Source of the DNA: Aestuariicoccus sp032586235
Lineage (GTDB): Bacteria > Pseudomonadota > Alphaproteobacteria > Rhodobacterales > Rhodobacteraceae
Direction of reading: 5' to 3'
Length of the DNA: 64,000 nucleotides
Assembly: GCF_032586235.1 (NCBI RefSeq)
Contig: NZ_JAWHTD010000007.1
Span: forward strand, 1 to 64,000
The notes beneath the pieces were generated by a model. The model was not told the origin of the DNA and ran no database searches. It saw only the letters and a program-made list of their open reading frames with translations. A program made the translations under genes and the position numbers. Shown here one piece after another: positions 51,937 to 60,565 of this stretch. Every line of letters starts with the position of its first letter. The first letter of the stretch is position 1.

Positions 51937-52289
51937 GCCGCGTCGCCGTTCAGGGCCGCGACGCCGCCGCCGAGGCCTACCGCATCGAAACCGATTCGGG
52001 CCGCGCGCTGGTGCCCGAATGCCTGATGGAAGGGCTGCGCCCCGGCGACCGGCCCAGCCACCAGGAGGCCTATGAATGGATCGCCGCGCATCGCGTTGCG
52101 CTGGCACGCGCCGTCGAGACCCTCCGCGCGGGCCGCGCCCCCAAGCCGCCCTACGACATCCTCACCCTGCTCGACGACGCGCCCAGCCCTTCATCGATCC
52201 CAAAATATCCCGGGGAGCGCGAGGGGCCGGCCCCTCGCTCCGCCCGCCAGACACACGCGCGCCGCCAGGAGGCACCGCCATGCCGATAG
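51933..52289 (+). CDS. Small hypothetical protein between pdhB and pdhC
   Basis: This 118-residue protein starts on the pdhB stop (ATGA), beginning SRVAVQGRDAAAEAYRIETDSGRALVPECLMEG. Its last 35 or so residues are encoded by a family A repeat (KYPGEREGPAP and the following arginine-rich tail). This suggests the original stop was lost when the repeat inserted, or that the true protein ends near 52190. Function unknown. Overlaps the pdhC start by 10 bases. Confidence 0.6.
   Translation: MSRVAVQGRDAAAEAYRIETDSGRALVPECLMEGLRPGDRPSHQEAYEWIAAHRVALARAVETLRAGRAPKPPYDILTLLDDAPSPSSIPKYPGEREGPAPRSARQTHARRQEAPPCR
52190..52242 (+). repeat. Dispersed palindromic repeat, family A, copy 4
   Basis: TTCATCGATCC, core CAAAATATCCCGGGGAG, then hairpin GCGAGGGGC-CG-GCCCCTCGC. 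It lies inside the 3' end of the small ORF between pdhB and pdhC, so it adds codons to that ORF. Confidence 0.8.
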
Positions 52290-53569
52290 AAATCCTCATG
52301 CCCGCCCTCAGCCCCACGATGGAGGACGGCACCCTGGCCAAATGGCTGATCAAAGAGGGCGAAAGCGTCCGCTCCGGCGATGTCCTCGCCGAGATCGAGA
52401 CCGACAAGGCCACGATGGAATTCGAGGCCGTGGACGAGGGTGTCATGGGCAAGATCCTGGTGGTCGAGGGCAGTGCTGGCGTCAAGGTGAACACCCCCAT
52501 CGCGCTCTTGCTGGAAAACGGCGAAAACGCCGACGACCTGTCCGACCCGACAGTCGCCGCCAGCACACCGCCCGAACCCGAACCCGCTCCCGAACAGGCG
52601 CCCGCACCCGCGGCAGGGGGTCCCGGGTCAAGCCCGGGATCGCGTGACGCCAGGGGCGAGCGCATCTTCGCCTCCCCCCTCGCCCGGCGCATCGCTGCGG
52701 ACAAAGGGCTCGATCTCGCTCAGATTGCTGGAAGCGGCCCGCGCGGGCGCATCGTCAAGGCCGATGTCGAGGCCGCCGCTGCCGCGCCGAAGACGCCCGC
52801 AAGGGCGGATGAGGCGCCCCGCCCCGCCGCGCCGCCACCCGTGTCCCCGGATACCATCGCAAAACTCTACGCCGACCGCGCCTATACCGAGGTCCCGCTC
52901 GACGGCATGCGCAAGACCATCGCCGCGCGGCTGACCGAGGCCAAGCAGACCATCCCGCATTTCTATCTGCGCCGCGACATCCGGCTCGACGCGCTGCTGG
53001 CCTTCCGCTCCCAGCTCAACGGACAGCTCGAAAAGCGCGGCGTCAAGCTCAGCGTCAACGATTTCATCATCAAGGCCTGCGCCCTCGCCCTGCAAGAGGT
53101 GCCCGCCGCCAACGCCGTCTGGGCCGGCGACCGCATCCTTCAACTAACCCCCTCGGACGTGGCCGTCGCCGTGGCCATCGAGGGCGGCCTCTTCACGCCC
53201 GTGCTCAAGGACGCGCATCAGAAATCGCTCTCCGCCCTCAGCGCCGAGATGAAGGATCTCGCCGCCCGCGCCCGCGACCGCAAGCTCGCGCCGCACGAAT
53301 ACCAGGGCGGCAGCTTTGCCATCTCAAACCTCGGTATGTTCGGGATCGACAATTTCGACGCGGTGATCAACCCGCCGCACGGAGCCATCCTGGCGGTCGG
53401 CGCGGGCGTCAAGAAACCGGTGGTCGCGCCCGACGGCAGCTTGGGCGTCGCGACCGTGATGTCGGTCACGCTCAGCGTCGATCACCGGGTCATCGACGGC
53501 GCGCTCGGGGCGCAGGTGCTGCAAGCCATTGTCGACCATCTGGAAAACCCGATGGCCATGCTGGCCTGA
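52280..53569 (+). CDS. pdhC: Dihydrolipoyl acetyltransferase (PDH E2)
   Basis: This 429-residue E2 has a lipoyl domain at 1-80 (K43), a linker that contains a palindrome-derived segment GGPGSSPGSRD, a peripheral-subunit-binding domain at about 130-165 (ASPLARRIAADKGLDLAQIAGSGPRGRIVKADVEA), and a catalytic acyltransferase domain with HRVIDGALGAQ (active-site histidine and DG motif). It forms the PDH core. The ATG at 52280 follows CAGGAGG. E3 is encoded apart at 26.4 kb. Confidence 0.95.
   Translation: MPIEILMPALSPTMEDGTLAKWLIKEGESVRSGDVLAEIETDKATMEFEAVDEGVMGKILVVEGSAGVKVNTPIALLLENGENADDLSDPTVAASTPPEPEPAPEQAPAPAAGGPGSSPGSRDARGERIFASPLARRIAADKGLDLAQIAGSGPRGRIVKADVEAAAAAPKTPARADEAPRPAAPPPVSPDTIAKLYADRAYTEVPLDGMRKTIAARLTEAKQTIPHFYLRRDIRLDALLAFRSQLNGQLEKRGVKLSVNDFIIKACALALQEVPAANAVWAGDRILQLTPSDVAVAVAIEGGLFTPVLKDAHQKSLSALSAEMKDLAARARDRKLAPHEYQGGSFAISNLGMFGIDNFDAVINPPHGAILAVGAGVKKPVVAPDGSLGVATVMSVTLSVDHRVIDGALGAQVLQAIVDHLENPMAMLA
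52621..52639 (+). repeat. Palindrome inside the pdhC linker
   Basis: TCCCGGGT-CAA-GCCCGGGA within the coding sequence of the E2 linker. Similar CCCGGGTCAAGCCCGGG stem-loops occur as dispersed repeats in alphaproteobacterial spacers. Here it is in frame and encodes flexible glycine/serine/proline residues, so the linker tolerates it. Confidence 0.6.
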
Positions 53570-53653
53570 AACCGACCGCCTGTCCAACCACCGGGCCAAA
53601 CCCTAAGCCTAAGGTTGCGCAACCCGTTTCACGCTCGCGCATTTTGTGATATC

Positions 53654-53681
53654 CCCAAGGCATTGTTCGAAATGCCTTGGG
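53654..53681 (+). promoter_or_regulatory. Leader hairpin overlapping the ribosome binding site of the 294-residue membrane protein
   Basis: Perfect 11-bp stem CCCAAGGCATT / AATGCCTTGGG with a 6-base loop GTTCGA, ending 9 bases before the ATG at 53691. The Shine-Dalgarno GGGAG is partly in the 3' arm, so folding would block it. No T tract. Confidence 0.55.
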
Positions 53682-53690
53682 AGCCACGTC

Positions 53691-54575
53691 ATGCGCGCGA
53701 GTTGGGATGCCTTCGACAACATTCTGTCGGAGCTTTGGAAATTCTTCGGAACCCCGCTTCTCAATTTCGTCTTCATTTGCGCCCTGGCCTTCCCGCTGAT
53801 CGTCTCGACGGTCGGTGCGACGCTCGAAACCCGCGCGCCCGCCCAGACCGATGGCACCGGCCAGGAACAGCCGGCCCTCATCTGCCCCAAGGAGGGCATT
53901 CCGGACTCGTCACAAGGCCTGCTCGGCCGGACGGTCGCCAGCCTCTACTGCAATTTCCTGAAAGACCCGTTAAAAGAGTCGGTCACCGCCTCGACCAGCA
54001 TCATCGTCATTGTCGGCGTGATCGTCTTTCTGTTGCACGTCCTGACCAGCTGGCTGGGGTCGGTGATCCTCTACGTCATCGGGCAGATCAGACCCGACAG
54101 CTTCTTTTCGAACCGCATCACCACCATCCTGCGGCAATGCCCCCAGGACCTGGGCGCGCGCCTCAAGGCGCACTATGGCGAGCGTAACATCAAAGACTTT
54201 ACCGCTCAGAACGAAACCAGCCTGCGGGACGCGCACCGCTACGTCGTCGTCTCGAACGACCGGCGCGAAGGCCTTGCCCGATACCGCAATCGCAGCGCCG
54301 GTCTGACCGAGAAGGTGGGCAATATGGAATTATACGGGCGCTATGCCGCGGCATATGTGCTTTTGTGGGTCGTTACACTGGTCGTCGTTCTCTTGCAGGA
54401 GGACGCGGCGCCCAATACCTGTATCACGCTCTTGGCCAGTTTGGCCGGTGCGGTCGTCCTTGGGACGCTCGCACACAAGATGTACTACCGGATATCGGCC
54501 GAGGCGATCTTGCTCGACTTCGATGTCTATATGTCGAATTCGGAAATCGACGCGAAGACTGCGAAGACAGAGTAG
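53691..54575 (+). CDS. Hypothetical membrane protein
   Basis: This 294-residue protein has a first transmembrane segment at about 24-42 (NFVFICALAFPLIVSTVGATLE), a short periplasmic stretch with cysteines (ALICPKEG, SLYCNFLKD), a second segment about 103-120 (SIIVIVGVIVFLLHVLTSWLG), a long cytoplasmic region, and two final segments (AAYVLLWVVTLVVVLLQ and LLASLAGAVVLGTLAHKMYY). I do not recognise the family. The ATG at 53691 is chosen because GGGAG precedes it; an earlier ATG at 53646 would read through the leader hairpin. Neighbours are pdhC and cysE, with no clear link. Confidence 0.75.
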   Translation: MRASWDAFDNILSELWKFFGTPLLNFVFICALAFPLIVSTVGATLETRAPAQTDGTGQEQPALICPKEGIPDSSQGLLGRTVASLYCNFLKDPLKESVTASTSIIVIVGVIVFLLHVLTSWLGSVILYVIGQIRPDSFFSNRITTILRQCPQDLGARLKAHYGERNIKDFTAQNETSLRDAHRYVVVSNDRREGLARYRNRSAGLTEKVGNMELYGRYAAAYVLLWVVTLVVVLLQEDAAPNTCITLLASLAGAVVLGTLAHKMYYRISAEAILLDFDVYMSNSEIDAKTAKTE

Positions 54576-54611
54576 CCATTCGCCCGATCGGAGGCTTCAA
54601 TTCGGTCGAGG

Positions 54612-54634
54612 GTCAGCGGCCCAGCGCCGCTGAC
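54612..54634. terminator. Stem-loop between convergent genes
   Basis: Perfect 9-bp stem GTCAGCGGC / GCCGCTGAC with a 5-base loop in the 104-base spacer between the membrane protein stop and the cysE stop. It lacks a T run, so Rho-independent termination is uncertain. A bidirectional block is the likely role. Confidence 0.4.
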
Positions 54635-54679
54635 GTCCTCACGCGATGGCCATGTCACACCGGGGGCTCCCGCGCCCGG

Positions 54680-55492
54680 TCAGATCTTCCCGCCGCGCAG
54701 GATCTGGTCCATGCTGACCGCAGGCTGCGGGCAGCCGGCCTCGCCGACGATGCGCGCGGGCACGCCGGCGACCGTCTTGCAGGGCGGCACTTCCTCCAGC
54801 ACCACCGACCCCGCGGCGATGCGGCTGCAATTGCCCACCTTGATGTTGCCCAGCACCTTGGCGCCGGCCCCGATCAGAACGCCGTCACCGATCTTGGGGT
54901 GACGGTCTTCCTCTTCCTTGCCGGTCCCGCCGAGCGTCACCGAATGCAGCATCGACACGTTGTCGCCCACCACGGCCGTCTCGCCGATCACGATGGAATG
55001 GGCGTGGTCGATCATGATGCCCCGACCGATCCGCGCGGCCGGGTGAATGTCGACGCCGAACACCTCCGAGCAGCGCATCTGAAAGAGATAGGCCAGATCG
55101 GTGCGCCCCTCGCGCCAGAGCCAGTTGGCGATGCGATAGGCCTGAACCGCCTGGAACCCCTTGAAGAAGAGCAGCGGCTGCAGGAAACGGTGGCAGGCGG
55201 GATCGCGCTCGAACACCGCGACGATGTCGGCACGGGCGGCCAGCGCCAGCTCGGGGTCCGATGCGTAAGCCTCGTCGCAGATCTCGCGCAGGATCTGCTC
55301 GCTGATCTCGCCATTGGCCAGCTTGAGCGAAATCCGGTAGCCCAGCGCCCGCTCGATGGTCGGATGGTGCAGCACCGAATAATGGATCATGCCGCCCAGC
55401 AGCGGCTCGTTGCCGACGGCCTGCTCCGCCTCGCGGATGATGCGGGCCCATACCGGGTCGACTGCGGCAATCTGTGCGCGTGTCTGTGCCAT
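54680..55492 (-). CDS. cysE: Serine O-acetyltransferase CysE
   Basis: This 270-residue acetyltransferase makes O-acetylserine for cysteine synthesis. It has an N-terminal helical SATase domain (VWARIIREAEQAVGNEPLLGGMIHYSVLHH) and a left-handed beta-helix of hexapeptide repeats (IGRGIMIDHAHSIVIGETAVVGDNVSMLHSVTLGGTGK) with the catalytic His in DHAHS and HSVTLGGT. It is on the minus strand, divergent from the DksA-like gene. The start follows AGGAGAG. Confidence 0.95.
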   Translation of the reverse strand: MAQTRAQIAAVDPVWARIIREAEQAVGNEPLLGGMIHYSVLHHPTIERALGYRISLKLANGEISEQILREICDEAYASDPELALAARADIVAVFERDPACHRFLQPLLFFKGFQAVQAYRIANWLWREGRTDLAYLFQMRCSEVFGVDIHPAARIGRGIMIDHAHSIVIGETAVVGDNVSMLHSVTLGGTGKEEEDRHPKIGDGVLIGAGAKVLGNIKVGNCSRIAAGSVVLEEVPPCKTVAGVPARIVGEAGCPQPAVSMDQILRGGKI

Positions 55493-55504
55493 GTCATCTC
55501 TCCT

Positions 55505-55532
55505 TTGACCACGGGAGCTTAGCAGATAGTCT
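55505..55532 (+). promoter_or_regulatory. Candidate promoter of the DksA/TraR-like gene
   Basis: TTGACC (55505-55510), 16-base spacer, TAGTCT (55527-55532), 45 bases upstream of the ATG at 55577. A small hairpin TGGCGTT-ACGGA-AACGCCA follows at 55532-55550. Pattern-based only. Confidence 0.35.
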
Positions 55533-55576
55533 GGCGTTACGGAAACGCCAATGCTTGAAGACGGGGATCACAAAAA

Positions 55577-55918
55577 ATGGAGGATTCCGCGATCGCGCGG
55601 TTCCGGCGGCTGATCGAAGAGAGGCTGGCCAATCTCGATGCCGACGACGCGCTGGGACGCGAGGGCCAGTCGGTGGTCACGCTCGACCAGCAGGCCGTGG
55701 GGCGGTTGTCGCGGCAGGACGCGCTCTTGTCGCAGGCCATGTCCAAGGCCACGCAGGCGCGCCGCGACGCGCAGCGACGCGCGCTATTACAGGCCCTGGA
55801 TCGAATCCGGGAGGGCGAGTTCGGCTATTGCGACGACTGCGGGGACGACATCGCCGAGGCGCGGCTGGCGCTCGACCCGTCGCTGCAGCGCTGCGTGGGC
55901 TGCGCGTCGGGACGGTGA
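55577..55918 (+). CDS. DksA/TraR-family zinc-finger protein
   Basis: This 113-residue protein has an N-terminal helical part and a C-terminal C4 zinc finger with C85, C88, C106 and C109 (GYCDDCGDDI, then QRCVGCASG). It is shorter than DksA and resembles the short TraR/DksA-like proteins that bind RNA polymerase in its secondary channel. It may modulate transcription. Its last 94 bases overlap the convergent DUF7742-like gene, so both cannot be transcribed freely at once. Confidence 0.88.
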   Translation: MEDSAIARFRRLIEERLANLDADDALGREGQSVVTLDQQAVGRLSRQDALLSQAMSKATQARRDAQRRALLQALDRIREGEFGYCDDCGDDIAEARLALDPSLQRCVGCASGR

Positions 55919-56193
55919 CGGCGGTCGCGCAGCGCCGCCAGAACAAGCATCAGACATTCGAGAAAGTCCGGCTCGCCGGCCCGCGGCTCGGGCCTGCGCG
56001 GATGCGCCAGCGCCGCCGACATCAGCGTGCCGTTGCCCCAGTCGGGATGCGCGCGGCCCGTGCCGTCCTGATATCGCCGCGCTGCCTCCGCCTCGGCGAT
56101 CAGCCGCCGCGCCAGCGCGGTGCGCCGCGCGGGCGGCACGGCCAGCAGCGCGCAGGCCGCCGCCGTGACATCGCCGATCAGCACCGGCCTCAC
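55825..56193 (-). CDS. DUF7742-like protein downstream of the GTA cluster
   Basis: A 122-residue helical protein beginning MRPVLIGDVTAAACALLAVPPARRTALARRLIAEAEAARRY, with TGRAHPDWGNGTLMSAALAH further on, resembling the DUF7742 proteins that follow gp15 in Rhodobacterales GTA clusters. Its start overlaps the gp15 stop. The last 30 residues are arginine- and serine-rich and are antisense to the zinc finger of the DksA-like gene, so the real end may have been displaced. No function is known. Confidence 0.72.
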   Translation of the reverse strand: MRPVLIGDVTAAACALLAVPPARRTALARRLIAEAEAARRYQDGTGRAHPDWGNGTLMSAALAHPRRPEPRAGEPDFLECLMLVLAALRDRRHRPDAQPTQRCSDGSSASRASAMSSPQSSQ

Positions 56194-59100
56194 ACGTAGC
56201 CCGTGACCGTGGCAAAGGGGCCGGTGCCGTACCGCGCCGACACCTGCGCCACTTCGATCTGATAGCCCGGCACTACCCCGTCGGCGGTGCGCATATTCGA
56301 CGAATAGAACCAGACCGGCGCCGTCAGCTCGACCTCTCGCCGCAGCACGCCGTTCTGGCTCACGCGCAGCAGGTAGGCCTCGCTCTCTTCGCCCAGCGGC
56401 ACCTCGGTCAGGGTCCAGTCGTCGCCGTCGATACGGGTGCGCCGGATCCAGGTGACCAGAGCATCGAGCCCCGGCGTGTCGCTGTCGTAATACGGGCTGG
56501 CGATGCTCTGGACCCGCAGATGCGCCGGCCGATAGGGCCGCAACCCGTTGCCGTCGAAGGCATGCACCTCGTAGACATAGGTCGGATCGTCCACCGCCCG
56601 CTTGGCCGGGCCGATCCGGTAATGCCGCGCCTGCCTGCGCTGCCCGGCCGCCAGCGCGATCTGCACCGGCGTGCCATCCAGCACGACCGCCTTGCTGCCA
56701 GCGGGCCAGACCTCGGGGATGACCGCATCGGTGCCGAACTGCCCGCGCAGCCGGTGCGACACAAGCCAGGTCCCCTCCGAGATCATCTCGGCATCCCGAA
56801 ATTGCAGGATCTCCCAGTTTCCCGCGCTGCCATCGCCGATGGCCAGCACGTTGGCCCCGGACAAAAGCGCGTTGTCGCTGACCGATTGCAGCTGACCGGA
56901 GTAAAGCCGCAGCTGCAACGCCGCACCGCGATCCACGCGCCCGGCCGGGGCCGCGTACAACGCGGTTTCGGTCGCTCCGACGACCGAGCGCGCGGCGATG
57001 ATCTCGTTCAGGGCATAATCCGCGTCGGTCGCGGAATCGTAAACCGCGACGCTGCCCGGCCAGGGCCTTGCCGTCAGCGCCAGATATGGCGCGTGCGGCA
57101 CCTCGTCGCCGCGCATCAGCGGCAGGTCAAGGAACAGCGGCTGCACCGGAACCGCCGGCACAAAAGGGCGCAAAGGCGCGGGATCGTCGGGAAAATCCGA
57201 CGGCGCATAGACGTCCGGGGCGATCCGCACCGCCTCGACCAGCTGGTGGGTGGTCAGCTCGACCCGGTCCACCCGCGCCCGCGTCGCGCCCGACGGGGCG
57301 GGCAAGGTCACGATGTCCCCCGCGCCCACCGGCAGCTTCGACAACGGCAGGGCAAAGCGCAGGGTGTCGCGCGCGATCCGCGCCTCGCTCAGCCAGCGCT
57401 CCAGCGTCAGCCGGCCCTCGGCGCGGGTCATCGACAGCGCCAGATCGGTCTCGGCCACCGCATGGGTGGCCTCGTCGGGCAGCACCGTCTCTTCGGCGGC
57501 GTTCTGGTGATCCGCATCGGCCAGAAGAAAGCGCAAGCGCACACGGCCCGCCATTTCCGCCTCGGCCCCGCGGGTCTCTTCGATATCGCCCTCGATGTCC
57601 TCGGCGACCGCCAGTTCCGACGCTGCCAGCGCGAGCGGCGCGCGCCCGTCGCGCATCCGAAAGACCAGCGCGCCGTCCCTCTCGATCGCGTCGAACCCGT
57701 AGGCCAGCATCAGCGGTTGAAGCGCCCGCCGCCCATCCGTGACCTGCGGCACGACCGAACCACGCACGAACCCATGCAACGCGCTGACGTCATAGTCGCT
57801 CAGCCCCGCGGTTTCGCAGATCTCCGCCACGACCGAGGCCAGCGTCTGCCCCGACACCCGCCCGGTGATCCAATGGCCCCGGCGGTAATTCGGCCCGTCG
57901 CTCCAAAGACTCTCGTTGCCCGGGAACCACGGGTAGGGCCGCGCGTCCCAGGCCCAGACAAAGGCGCGCGACATGTCGATCATGGGGCCGCCGTATTCCT
58001 CCGAGACCGGGTTGTTGGCGGCCTCTCCCCAATAGGAATGCATCGCGTGCAGATAGCGGCTCTGGATCAACTCATCCCGCAAACCGCTTGAATAATATGG
58101 CGTTTTGCTTTCCGAGGATTTCGGATCGAGGAACTTGTTGGGCTGGTTCGTGCCCTTGTCGATGGCCGCGCAACCCAGCTCGGTGAACCAGACGGGTTTC
58201 GACTGCGGCACCCACTCCGTGGGCGCCGCGGCCCGCTGGCCTCCGCTGCGTTCATAGTGACGCTCGGACCACCAGCTACGGATGTCCTTGTAACGGAAGA
58301 CCCAGGGCTCGTCATGGGCTCCGTCGGTGATCGGCTCGCGCCGCTGGGCGTCCCGCGCGTCGGGTCCGGGGTAATACCAATCGTATCCCTCGCCCCCCGC
58401 CACGTTAGCCCGCAGATAGCCCGCGTCGTAGATCGACCCCCAACCCGCATCCGCATGACCCTCGCCATCGCGCCAGTCGGACAAGGGCATGTAAATGTCG
58501 ATCCCCACGAAATCGATCAGCGGATCCGCCCAGAGCGGGTCAAGATGGAAATACACATCCCCCGATCCGTCCTGTGGGTGATAGCCAAAATATTCCGACC
58601 AATCCGCCGCATAACCCAACTTGACCCCCGGCCCCAGCAGCGCCCGGCACTCCACCGCCAGCGCGCGCAGCGCCGCCACCGCGGGAAACCCGCTCGCGCC
58701 CCGGATCTGCGTCAGCCCGCGCATCTCGGACCCGATGCAGAACGCATCGACCCCGCCCGCCACCGCGCAGAGCGCCGCCTGATGCAGGATGAACCGGCGG
58801 TATGAGAATTCCGCCGGGCCGGAATAGACGACCGCGTCGTCCTCCAGCGTGAAATCCGCGGCCGAAGCCGTGCCGAAGAACGCCGCCACTTCCGCATCCG
58901 CGGCGGCGGTGCCGTCGGGCGAGCCGTCGCGCCCGGGGGCCTTGGACAGCGTGATGCGCCCGCGCCAGGGCAGCGGCGGCTGCCCTTCGGCGCCGCTCCA
59001 GGGGTCGGCCAGGCTATTGCCCGCCATCTGCTCCATCAGGATGAAGGGGTAATACATCACCTTCAGCCCGTCCCCGGCCATCTTTCGGATCGCCTGGATC

Positions 59101-60125
59101 ACCGACAGATCCGCCGGCGTGCCGCCATAGACCGGACGGCCGTCGTCCAGCGGCACGACCCCGGCGGTGGCGCGCGTCACACCTGACACCTGCCAAGGCA
59201 TCGTCTTGCCGTCGAATTCCGATTGCTCGACCTTGGGGCGAATGCCGCAGCTGCCACAGCGCAGATCTTCGCCGAACCAGCTCACGATCAGCGACACGCT
59301 CTCGCAATTGGGCACCTCGTCGCGCAGCGCGCGCAGCGAGGTCACGATGTCCGGCTCTTCCGAAGGGGAATTGACGTTGGCGATCGCGGTCGCATCGTCG
59401 CCGAAGGCCATCGCCACCGGCTCTGTCGCCAGCGCATATTCCCCCGTCCCCGGCATCAGCGCGACGCCCCTTATGGCGAAAGGCACCTCTTGGGGCGCAT
59501 TCTGCGCCGGGCGCGTGACCTCGAAGCTGAACTGCGGCACGCGGTTGCCGAAGCGCGCCAGCTCGAGATCCTCGATCACCACATAGGCTGTGCCGCGATA
59601 GGCCGGCACCATATCGGTGCCCTCGACCGCCTCGATCTTGGGATCGGGATGCTGGGTGCGGCTGCCTGTATAGACCCGCATGTTGAGATCGCTCAGCGGC
59701 AGCTCTGCGCCATCGGCCCAAACCCTGCCGACACCGGTGATCTCCCCCTCGCAGATCGCCAGCGCGAGGCTGACCGAATAGCTGTAGGTCTTGACCTCGG
59801 GCTGCGGCGGCGCGCCTTTGCCGCCGCCGCCGCTTTTCTTGACCCGTTCCTCGAATTCCGTGGCCCAGATCACGTGCCCTCCCAGCCGCATCCGGCCAAA
59901 GGACGTGGCGACCGGCGCGCCCTCGCCCGCACCGGTCAGCCGGAACCGGTCGAGCCGCCCGGTCTCGATCGCCTCCGCCCCCTGCCCCATCAGCCGCTGA
60001 TCCAGCGACCGTCCGAGGCTCGCGCCGATGAACCGGCCCACCGCCATCGTCGACAGCCCCAGAACGGACCCGTTAATGGCACTGCCAAGCGCCGCGCCCG
60101 CGGCTGAAAGAAGGATTGTCGCCAT
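56190..60125 (-). CDS. GTA host-contact protein gp15 (megatron-like tail tip)
   Basis: This 1311-residue protein is the last structural gene of the GTA tail. It begins MATILLSAAGAALGSAINGSVLG, a short hydrophobic stretch, and contains the GTA TIM-barrel-like region (VGIDIYMPLSDWRDGEGHAD, KPVWFTELGCAAIDKGTNQPNKFLDPKSSESK) and a phage-tail_3-like region downstream. RcGTA gp15 is of similar length and sits at the baseplate. The ATG at 60125 overlaps the gp14 stop (ATGA). No frameshift was seen over its length. Confidence 0.93.
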   Translation of the reverse strand: MATILLSAAGAALGSAINGSVLGLSTMAVGRFIGASLGRSLDQRLMGQGAEAIETGRLDRFRLTGAGEGAPVATSFGRMRLGGHVIWATEFEERVKKSGGGGKGAPPQPEVKTYSYSVSLALAICEGEITGVGRVWADGAELPLSDLNMRVYTGSRTQHPDPKIEAVEGTDMVPAYRGTAYVVIEDLELARFGNRVPQFSFEVTRPAQNAPQEVPFAIRGVALMPGTGEYALATEPVAMAFGDDATAIANVNSPSEEPDIVTSLRALRDEVPNCESVSLIVSWFGEDLRCGSCGIRPKVEQSEFDGKTMPWQVSGVTRATAGVVPLDDGRPVYGGTPADLSVIQAIRKMAGDGLKVMYYPFILMEQMAGNSLADPWSGAEGQPPLPWRGRITLSKAPGRDGSPDGTAAADAEVAAFFGTASAADFTLEDDAVVYSGPAEFSYRRFILHQAALCAVAGGVDAFCIGSEMRGLTQIRGASGFPAVAALRALAVECRALLGPGVKLGYAADWSEYFGYHPQDGSGDVYFHLDPLWADPLIDFVGIDIYMPLSDWRDGEGHADAGWGSIYDAGYLRANVAGGEGYDWYYPGPDARDAQRREPITDGAHDEPWVFRYKDIRSWWSERHYERSGGQRAAAPTEWVPQSKPVWFTELGCAAIDKGTNQPNKFLDPKSSESKTPYYSSGLRDELIQSRYLHAMHSYWGEAANNPVSEEYGGPMIDMSRAFVWAWDARPYPWFPGNESLWSDGPNYRRGHWITGRVSGQTLASVVAEICETAGLSDYDVSALHGFVRGSVVPQVTDGRRALQPLMLAYGFDAIERDGALVFRMRDGRAPLALAASELAVAEDIEGDIEETRGAEAEMAGRVRLRFLLADADHQNAAEETVLPDEATHAVAETDLALSMTRAEGRLTLERWLSEARIARDTLRFALPLSKLPVGAGDIVTLPAPSGATRARVDRVELTTHQLVEAVRIAPDVYAPSDFPDDPAPLRPFVPAVPVQPLFLDLPLMRGDEVPHAPYLALTARPWPGSVAVYDSATDADYALNEIIAARSVVGATETALYAAPAGRVDRGAALQLRLYSGQLQSVSDNALLSGANVLAIGDGSAGNWEILQFRDAEMISEGTWLVSHRLRGQFGTDAVIPEVWPAGSKAVVLDGTPVQIALAAGQRRQARHYRIGPAKRAVDDPTYVYEVHAFDGNGLRPYRPAHLRVQSIASPYYDSDTPGLDALVTWIRRTRIDGDDWTLTEVPLGEESEAYLLRVSQNGVLRREVELTAPVWFYSSNMRTADGVVPGYQIEVAQVSARYGTGPFATVTGYV

Positions 60126-60565
60126 CAGTCGTTCTCCGTTGGAAAGGCGAAACGCGCGGCAAGCCGGCGTTCCCATGGCGCGGTCAGCGCGCTTTCGATC
60201 ACCCCGTGACCGCTATAGGCATGCACAAAGCTCGGGTCCGTCCCGACCCGCGCCTGCAGCCCGAGATGTTTGGCCACCGCCCCGTCGCGCATCCGGAAAA
60301 GCAGCACGTCACCGGGTGCGGCTGCGCTCTTGTCCTTGGGCCGCAAATGACGCCGGGCCGCGGCCCAAAGCACCTCTTGCCCCTGCGGTTCGTCCCAGTC
60401 CTGGGTATAGGCGGGAACCGCCTCGGGCTCGGCGCCAAGCGCCTCGCGCCAGACGCCGCGCAACAGCCCCAGGCAATCGCAGCCCGCCCCCAGGACCGAG
60501 GCCTGATGCACATAGGGCGTGCCAGTCCAGGACCGGGCCACCGCCACCACACATGCACCGCTCAT
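60125..60565 (-). CDS. GTA NlpC/P60 peptidase gp14
   Basis: This 146-residue cell-wall peptidase has catalytic C31 in GAGCDCLGLLRGVWR and a later histidine in HAYSGHGVIES, fitting the NlpC/P60 fold. In GTA and siphophage tails such enzymes help cross the peptidoglycan of the recipient. The ATG at 60565 overlaps the gp13 stop (ATGA). The frame is open upstream to 60868 only as a shadow. Confidence 0.92.
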   Translation of the reverse strand: MSGACVVAVARSWTGTPYVHQASVLGAGCDCLGLLRGVWREALGAEPEAVPAYTQDWDEPQGQEVLWAAARRHLRPKDKSAAAPGDVLLFRMRDGAVAKHLGLQARVGTDPSFVHAYSGHGVIESALTAPWERRLAARFAFPTEND

